Source of the DNA: Cyanobacteriota bacterium
Lineage (GTDB): Bacteria; Cyanobacteriota; Vampirovibrionia; Vampirovibrionales; Vampirovibrionaceae
Direction of reading: 5' to 3'
DNA: 64,000 bases
NCBI GenBank assembly: GCA_019751815.1
Contig: JAIEMW010000001.1
Location: forward strand, 938,197 to 1,002,196
Of this stretch, positions 58,679 to 64,000 are shown one piece after another; position 1 is the first letter of the stretch, and the number at the start of each line of letters is the position of its first letter. The notes under the pieces are model-generated. The model did not search any database and had not been told where the DNA came from. It saw only the letters and a program-made list of their open reading frames with translations. The translations under genes and the position numbers were made by a program.

Positions 58679-59518
58679 ATGAGCACATCATCCTATTTAT
58701 ACCAGCGCCCTGCAGGAACAACCCAACTGAACGAAACCACCCAGGTTCGTATCGCATCAGACATTGTGATTGGTGGTGATGCGGTTGTGATGATGGCAGG
58801 TCCTTGTGCGGTGGAATCTGAAGCACAACTCGAAGCGGTGGCGCAGACTTTGGTTTCCGTCGGGATTCGCTGCATGCGTGCAGGGGCGTATAAGCCCAGG
58901 ACATCCCCCTATAGTTTTCAAGGCTTGCGAGAAGAAGGCCTGAAAATGCTGGGGAACATAAAAGCCAAATACCCCTTGGCCATTGTCACAGAGGTTCTGA
59001 GTGTCGACCAACTCGATGCCGTTGCCGCAGTGGCCGATTGTCTCCAAATAGGGTCGCGCAATATGCATAATTTTGAGCTGCTGAAAGCCGTAGGAAGTGT
59101 CCAGAAGCCTGTGTTATTAAAACGAGGACTGGCGGCAACGCTTGAAGAATTTCTCTTTGCGGCGGAATATATCCTGAAAGCCGGCAACCCCAATGTGATT
59201 TTATGCGAGCGGGGAGTCCGTAGTTTTGATCCCTGGACTCGAAATCTTCTTGATCTTGCCTCTGTGCCTTTGCTGAAAGAGATGACCCATCTCCCCGTGA
59301 TTGTTGACCCCAGCCACTCAACCGGTAAGCGCTCTTTGGTAGTGCCTGCCAGTCGGGCTGCGGTGGCCATTGGTTGTGATGGATTGTTGATAGAATCCCA
59401 CCCAACGCCTGATAAAGCCCTGTGTGATGCGGCTCAAGCCTTGCCCTTGGATGTCTTAACGTCGCTACTGCCCAGCCTCAATACGGTCGCTAGTGCCATT
59501 GGCAGAAGCATGTCCTAA
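58679..59518 (+). CDS. aroF: 3-deoxy-7-phosphoheptulonate synthase (type I-beta)
   Basis: First step of the shikimate pathway: condenses PEP and erythrose-4-phosphate. 279 aa. Signatures are MMAGPCAVESEAQLE, AGAYKPRTSPYSFQG, QIGSRNMHNFELLKA, LLKRGLAATLEEFL, ILCERGVRSFD and VDPSHSTGKRS. This is the beta type, without a fused chorismate mutase. It feeds chorismate to the adjacent glutamine amidotransferase and, through MqnA, to menaquinone. It ends 3 bp before the next ATG. Confidence 0.95.
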   Translation: MSTSSYLYQRPAGTTQLNETTQVRIASDIVIGGDAVVMMAGPCAVESEAQLEAVAQTLVSVGIRCMRAGAYKPRTSPYSFQGLREEGLKMLGNIKAKYPLAIVTEVLSVDQLDAVAAVADCLQIGSRNMHNFELLKAVGSVQKPVLLKRGLAATLEEFLFAAEYILKAGNPNVILCERGVRSFDPWTRNLLDLASVPLLKEMTHLPVIVDPSHSTGKRSLVVPASRAAVAIGCDGLLIESHPTPDKALCDAAQALPLDVLTSLLPSLNTVASAIGRSMS

Positions 59519-59521
59519 GAT

Positions 59522-60172
59522 ATGACGCGCGCGCTCTGGTTAATCGATAACTACGACTCGTTTACGTATAACTTATACCAGGCCTTACAAGTCAGTTCTC
59601 CCGTTCCCGTCAAGGTAGTGAGACACGACGAAATTGATTTTGTGACACTTGCAAGGTCTAATCCAATGGGGATTGTACTTTCTCCCGGCCCAGGACATCC
59701 AGAAAATCCAAACGATTTGGGGGTTTGCGCGGATATACTCACCTGTCGAGAGATGATTGAATGCCCTATTCTCGGGGTTTGCTTAGGTCATCAGGCGCTG
59801 TGTGCCGTTCTGGGTGCACGCATTGTCCCGGCCAGTCAGATTATGCACGGAAAAACATCCACGGCCAGGCGTGTCGCTTCCGTTCCTAGTCGGTTATTAT
59901 TCTCTTTGCCAGAAAGCTTTGAGGTCATGCGCTACCACTCTTGGACAGTGGATCCGGCGTCCTTGCCAAGTTCTCTCCAGATAACCGCCATGGCCTGTGA
60001 TGATGAAGCTGTGATGGCGGTTGAGCATATCGATAAGCCTTGGTTTGGCGTGCAGTTTCATCCAGAATCCATTGCCACAGCGCTCGGTCAACAATGCCTA
60101 GATGCCTTTATTGATATTGCACTCCAGCAAAACAGACGGCAGCGCAGACTAAAGGAGCCTCAACTTCAATGA
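59522..60172 (+). CDS. anthranilate/para-aminobenzoate synthase glutamine amidotransferase subunit
   Basis: Class I glutamine amidotransferase of the TrpG/PabA type, 216 aa. LIDNYDSFTYNLYQAL, the oxyanion segment LSPGPGHPENP, nucleophile Cys in GVCLGHQALC and the His-Glu pair in VQFHPESI are all present. It supplies ammonia to TrpE or PabB, neither of which is in the window, so TrpG versus PabA versus a shared subunit cannot be decided. It overlaps the ACT gene as ATGA. Confidence 0.9.
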   Translation: MTRALWLIDNYDSFTYNLYQALQVSSPVPVKVVRHDEIDFVTLARSNPMGIVLSPGPGHPENPNDLGVCADILTCREMIECPILGVCLGHQALCAVLGARIVPASQIMHGKTSTARRVASVPSRLLFSLPESFEVMRYHSWTVDPASLPSSLQITAMACDDEAVMAVEHIDKPWFGVQFHPESIATALGQQCLDAFIDIALQQNRRQRRLKEPQLQ

Positions 60173-60777
60173 GCACTCAAGAAAATAATATCCCTAAAAA
60201 ATACATCCTGAGTGGGGTTGGGCTGAATCACCCTGGCATTGTGGCCAGCATCTGCCAAGTACTCGATCAATGGCAGTGCAACATTGATGACACCAGCATG
60301 ACCATTCTCGACAGTTATTTTGCGATGCTCTTTCTGATTTCTGTGCCAGAACACACCACGGTTCAAGAGATTCAGGCAAAACTTGCTCCCATATTGTCCT
60401 CTGAGCACGTCAGCCTTAGCTGGTTTCCTTTAGAAAACTCACTTTCTCAAACTGCCGATAGCCCTTCTAATGATTCTGGGAGCCTTGAGTGGGCCTATGC
60501 GATGATCTCTGTGGCCGGAAATGACCGCACCGGGATTACTTACAGAGTCAGTTCTCTACTGGCCGCAGCTGAGTGGGATATTACGGATCTTCATGCACAA
60601 CAAGTCAACGGTCAAGACGGTCCTGTATACATTATGATGATCGAGACCCGCCGTAAAATTTGCGATGCCCTACAGGATGAGTCTCAATTCAAGACAGTAC
60701 GCTCTCAACTGTCACAACTGGCGAAGGAACTTTCGATAGACATCCAGTGTAAGCCGATTGATCCTATCGCGTTGTAA
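60169..60777 (+). CDS. double ACT-domain protein (GcvR-like)
   Basis: 202 aa with two ACT-type domains: YILSGVGLNHPGIVASICQVL at residues ~12-32 and YAMISVAGNDRTGITYRVSSLL at ~107-128, each followed by a short strand. GcvR of gamma-proteobacteria has this layout, but related proteins have no assigned role. It probably binds an amino acid and regulates a partner enzyme. It overlaps the upstream gene by 4 bp and is followed by def after 4 bp. Confidence 0.8.
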   Translation: MSTQENNIPKKYILSGVGLNHPGIVASICQVLDQWQCNIDDTSMTILDSYFAMLFLISVPEHTTVQEIQAKLAPILSSEHVSLSWFPLENSLSQTADSPSNDSGSLEWAYAMISVAGNDRTGITYRVSSLLAAAEWDITDLHAQQVNGQDGPVYIMMIETRRKICDALQDESQFKTVRSQLSQLAKELSIDIQCKPIDPIAL

Positions 60778-60781
60778 GCCG

Positions 60782-61321
60782 ATGACTGTTTTACCGATAT
60801 TAAAATACCCTCATCCTTTTCTCCGTCAGTGCGTTGAGGATTTTGAGTTTCCTGAGGATATTTCTTCAGAAAATATACCTATGAAAGCGTTATCCCACCT
60901 TAACGCGACCTTAGCCGATTTGTGGGAGACTCTCTACGACTGCCCTGGGGCTATTGGTCTGGCGGCACCTCAGGTAGCACTCCCTATGCGGTTATTTATT
61001 TTGGATTTAACAGCAAAAACCACCCGCAGTGAGCAAAAAGTGATCATTAACCCTGTTATACTCCAGCAATCCAAACAAAAAATGGTGCGAGAAGGCTGCC
61101 TCAGTTTTCCAGACTACTTGGCCAACATCAAACGCAGTTTAAAACTGACTTTGGCCTACAGAAATGAACACGGACAGCCCGTTGAAGAGGAGTTTCGAGA
61201 TTTGGGTGCCATTGCCGTTCAGCACGAGATCGACCACCTCAACGGGGTACTGCTTATCGATCAGGTTGCCTGCCTGAAAAGCGATTGGATTCGCCGCCGG
61301 GGTCTTCCCCCGATTTCATAA
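60782..61321 (+). CDS. def: peptide deformylase
   Basis: Removes the N-formyl group from nascent proteins; 179 aa from ATG 60782. All three family motifs are present: GLAAPQ, EGCLSFPD (metal Cys) and QHEIDHLNG (HExxH metal site). Longer frames from 60758 overlap the preceding gene and are unlikely. It is the end of an aroF-amidotransferase-ACT-def run of tightly spaced genes. Confidence 0.95.
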   Translation: MTVLPILKYPHPFLRQCVEDFEFPEDISSENIPMKALSHLNATLADLWETLYDCPGAIGLAAPQVALPMRLFILDLTAKTTRSEQKVIINPVILQQSKQKMVREGCLSFPDYLANIKRSLKLTLAYRNEHGQPVEEEFRDLGAIAVQHEIDHLNGVLLIDQVACLKSDWIRRRGLPPIS

Positions 61322-61419
61322 AATACCGCTTCCCCCCCTTGCAATCGTGTTGGCTTTGAGGCACTGTAATAGGACGGTTTTGTCTGGTAACTTATTTTCA
61401 GACGAAACGAATGTTCTAC

Positions 61420-61496
<77 letters not shown>

Positions 61497-61511
61497 CTTC
61501 TACAAAATACA

Positions 61512-61547
61512 AAGACCCCGGCCAGCTGCACTCAGTGACGGGGTCTT
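61512..61547. terminator. hairpin between tRNA-fMet and the convergent protease gene
   Basis: AAGACCCCG (61512-61520) pairs with CGGGGTCTT (61539-61547), 9 bp with an 18-nt loop. The T-tail on the plus strand is interrupted (CGTATTTTT). It is probably a bidirectional terminator. Confidence 0.65.
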
Positions 61548-61589
61548 CGTATTTTTCAACTCACTATAACGATAGACGAGGGCCTAAGC

Positions 61590-62234
61590 TCAGTCCGCCG
61601 AAACCTTATGGGCCAAAACCCCTTGGGCCTCTTGCGCATTATTCACCCCTAAATACAACGTGTGCTGACTCACCGACATATCCATTCCTTTAAAGGCATT
61701 GAGCCCCAAAAGACCGGACAACATGAGATCATCACCCAGATCGTGAACAACCGCCTGGACTTGACCGAGATCGACCTTACCGAGGGAGAGACTTGGAATC
61801 GTCACCAACGGCGCGTGAACCACCCCATTCGCCGTGCGAATGGCAATACGTGGTGCGTCATCCGAGACAACAATACCAAGCTTTGCAGCCAACCGTGGGG
61901 TAATTACTGTATAGGAGGCCCCCGTGTCAACCACAAATGTCCCCATCACCCGCTTATTCAGGAGGACAGGAACAGCCAATGTGCCATGATCACAGCCCGT
62001 CTGTAACAACGGAACAGCGACCTGCACCTTAACACCGGATTTTTGTTTGAGTTGCGACAGATTATCTCGAGCCATTTGGGCAATATATGGATTTTGGGTA
62101 TCTTTTGCCATCTGCTCAAAGACTTGAACCGCTTCTTGAAGTTGTGGGCTAACGTCTTGCGCAGACACAGTCACTGTTGTTGACAACAGTAATGCAGCGC
62201 AAAGCAATAGCTGACTGGTCAGTCCCATCTTCAT
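61590..62234 (-). CDS. exported retropepsin-like aspartic protease
   Basis: 214 aa. Signal peptide (MGLTSQLLLCAALLLSTTVTVSA), a short helical segment, then a single-domain retropepsin fold with active site FVVDTGASYTVITPRLA, the flap-like HAPLVTIPSLSLG and the terminal LSGLLGLNAFKG. These act as homodimers with one DTGA per subunit. Substrate unknown; presumably periplasmic. ATG 62234 has GAGGTG upstream; a TTG at 62255 is less likely. Confidence 0.85.
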   Translation of the reverse strand: MKMGLTSQLLLCAALLLSTTVTVSAQDVSPQLQEAVQVFEQMAKDTQNPYIAQMARDNLSQLKQKSGVKVQVAVPLLQTGCDHGTLAVPVLLNKRVMGTFVVDTGASYTVITPRLAAKLGIVVSDDAPRIAIRTANGVVHAPLVTIPSLSLGKVDLGQVQAVVHDLGDDLMLSGLLGLNAFKGMDMSVSQHTLYLGVNNAQEAQGVLAHKVSAD

Positions 62235-62365
62235 TGGACGATCCACACCTCGCAACTTTTAATAAAAAATATATACTTTATATTCGCAAGGTATGAACGA
62301 GTCTTGAAAAAGCACCGGTGTTTATAACTGAACTGTTACAAAGACCCTACTATCATTATTGGGGT

Positions 62366-64000
62366 TTAAGGCTGTAGCACAGGGATTGTCGGGGTTGAGG
62401 TTGCAATACCTTCTGAGACGTCCTGTAACTTCAAATCAGACGAAGCCGCTTTATCGGGCTGTTTTGCTTGCTTTTGCCGTTTCACCTTAATCGGGCGGTT
62501 CACTCGTTTGCCGCGCACCGCATAATCATCCGGCAATAGCTCCGTACGGATCCCAAAATGCACGCGGAAACTGGGCTGCGCATTAGGCTCTACAGTCCCC
62601 CGCTGTGCCAAGCCAAAGCCAAAATCAACAAAGCCTTGAGCAGTTCGGGTAATACCCACTCGTAGGCCGCCGCCCACACTGACCAACGTGGTTCGCTTGG
62701 CAGAGGCAGACGTCCCCCCAATATAACGCCGACTGCTTCGATCTAAAAAGGCCTGTCCCATCTCGCCAAAGAAAGCCCCTTGGATTTTATCCCCAAGATA
62801 AGGCGATATTTTTCGCAATCCTGGGATGGGCCACCGGTGCTCGATGCCAAAACTATAACCCCGGTCACCGACTAAAAGACCTTCTGTGTAGCCACGGACG
62901 CTAAAAGCCCCCCCAATTTGGAATTGCTCCGCAGAAGGCAGTGCATCTGGAGTGAGTTGAGCCAGTGAGCGAATAATCAGCAATTGATTCCAGGGGAGTC
63001 TCTGGACCCTGGATAGATAAAGATCGGTCTTCCAGAACGCGGCATTGGCATTGAGCCAACCTTTGGGTGCAAAGGTCATATTTCCCCGAGCAACGGTTCT
63101 GCCGTATTTGTCGGCCTTATTATAGGTTAAACCGGTACTAATAGAGGCAATATCAGTTGTGCTGGTCACACTCCCGTCAATTTCAGAGACAATTCGTCGA
63201 ATATTCCAGGCGACATCACCGACAAATGTTTGGTTACGGTCAAACGGATGATTCAGTCCCAAGCTATAGTTGTAGGCTTTCCCGGTAATGCTGTTTTGGT
63301 TGGCAAGCCCCAAATCCACATCCACATTGCTATAGCCAAAGTTAAAGTTAAGTTCATCCCCGTGAGAATCCAGCGGCAGTGCGTAAGAGGCCAGTGCCAC
63401 TTGTGTGCCGGCAGCCCCAATCCATTTACTGGAGAAGCGGTCTCCAAAACCAGTGAGGTTATTACTGTTAAGCTCAGTTCCCCAGCGCTGTGTACCAATA
63501 AAAGGTCGCCCTTGGTTGTCGTAAGTCAGAGCGACTTGCAGCGGTTGTCGTTCGCTGACCTCTAATTTAATATCCGTCTCACCCGTATTTTCCCCCGGTG
63601 ATAAAACGGCCTTCAGCCGGTAAGCCTGAAAACGGTTGGAGCGGTTGAGCACCTGTTCTAATCGAGGGATGCTCAGTACTTCCCCAGAGGTTAAATCGAT
63701 ATTACGGGCCACAATACCGGTGCGGATATACTTATTACCCTCAACAGAGAGTTTGGCCACGCGACCTTCCACCACCTGGATCACGACATGACCCTGATCA
63801 ATATCTTGGGGTGGAATAAATGCTTGAGAGGTGAGGAAGCCCTTTTTACGGTAAAGGTCATTAATTTGATCGACCAGCTTGCCTAACTCGTCCAGGGTGA
63901 CGTCTTTGCCTTCCAAGGTCTTGGTTAACACGTCTATTTCCGACTGCGTGAAAACCGTGACCCCTTCCACAGAGATTTTGGTCGCATTAAAGCGAGGCGC
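62366..64000 (-). CDS. TpsB/ShlB-type two-partner secretion outer-membrane transporter, 5' end missing
   Basis: Omp85-related outer-membrane pore. The frame is open through base 64000, so the N-terminal end lies right of the window; 544 residues are visible. A first POTRA domain (ISVEGVTVFTQSEID, LYRKKGFLTSQAFIPPQD) and a second (KLSVEGNKYIRTGIV) precede the beta-barrel. The barrel ends with FSVRGYTEGLLVGDRGY (VRGY motif of strand 6) and VSVGGGLRVGI. A ~60-residue charged C-terminal extension after the last strand (KRVNRPIKVKRQKQAKQPD) is unusual. A TpsA partner is not in the window. Confidence 0.9.
   Translation of the reverse strand, partial: APRFNATKISVEGVTVFTQSEIDVLTKTLEGKDVTLDELGKLVDQINDLYRKKGFLTSQAFIPPQDIDQGHVVIQVVEGRVAKLSVEGNKYIRTGIVARNIDLTSGEVLSIPRLEQVLNRSNRFQAYRLKAVLSPGENTGETDIKLEVSERQPLQVALTYDNQGRPFIGTQRWGTELNSNNLTGFGDRFSSKWIGAAGTQVALASYALPLDSHGDELNFNFGYSNVDVDLGLANQNSITGKAYNYSLGLNHPFDRNQTFVGDVAWNIRRIVSEIDGSVTSTTDIASISTGLTYNKADKYGRTVARGNMTFAPKGWLNANAAFWKTDLYLSRVQRLPWNQLLIIRSLAQLTPDALPSAEQFQIGGAFSVRGYTEGLLVGDRGYSFGIEHRWPIPGLRKISPYLGDKIQGAFFGEMGQAFLDRSSRRYIGGTSASAKRTTLVSVGGGLRVGITRTAQGFVDFGFGLAQRGTVEPNAQPSFRVHFGIRTELLPDDYAVRGKRVNRPIKVKRQKQAKQPDKAASSDLKLQDVSEGIATSTPTIPVLQP

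Overview
The window is about 64 kb of bacterial chromosome, mostly housekeeping genes with short intergenic gaps. It combines outer-membrane traits (an LptF/LptG-type permease, a TpsB/ShlB-type outer-membrane transporter, TAT and Sec exported proteins) with traits common in cyanobacteria and Gram-positives (SepF, an LCP-family ligase, a DUF2993/LmeA protein, a CHASE2 adenylate cyclase). It makes menaquinone by the futalosine route (MqnE, MqnA, an MqnD-type protein) and shows no photosynthesis genes. This fits a non-photosynthetic relative of Cyanobacteria such as Vampirovibrionia/Melainabacteria. That assignment is inference, not a database result.

Layout. 1-8.2 kb: proS (cut by the window edge), lepA, mqnE, mqnA, rsgA, a prenyl diphosphate synthase and a divergent PAP2 protein. 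Menaquinone head-group and side-chain genes sit together here. 8.3-18.8 kb: a Lon-like protease with an unusual N-terminus, a CoA-binding protein, a long eukaryote-type guaA, a glycerophosphodiesterase, glyQ, nfeD, an SPFH protein, a soluble histidine kinase and a REC/degenerate-GGDEF/REC protein. 18.9-28.7 kb: a 59-aa cysteine-containing small ORF, trxA, an LptF/G permease, cobO, an AMIN-domain membrane protein, a CcoG-like ferredoxin, a prepilin, mqnD, an EF-hand protein and coaBC.

28.7-30.05 kb is the most unusual part: a protein-free stretch with four tandem small-RNA units. Three share an identical 33-nt C/U-rich block. All four have a 5' hairpin capped by GUAA, with compensatory changes in the stem, and each ends in its own intrinsic terminator with an unrelated stem. 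The layout recalls cyanobacterial Yfr1 and multicopy anti-Shine-Dalgarno sRNAs elsewhere. The leader of the Lon-like gene at 8.25 kb carries two 8-nt sites complementary to the two versions of the C/U-rich motif.

30-46 kb: sepF, several lineage-specific unknowns, a large alpha/beta hydrolase, a carbohydrate-type ABC permease pair, a TAT-exported Fe/Mn SOD, a DUF4139 protein, tRNA-Ala(CGC), a secreted repeat protein, a degenerate receiver, era, a DUF2993 protein, queA, bolA and two small unknowns. 46-64 kb: an isolated FliI/YscN ATPase, coaX, an SRPBCC protein, the CHASE2 cyclase, envelope proteins including an LCP ligase, tRNA-Gly(CCC), truB, a peptide-type ABC permease pair, an aroF-trpG/pabA-ACT-def run, initiator tRNA-fMet, a retropepsin-like protease and a TpsB transporter running off the right edge.
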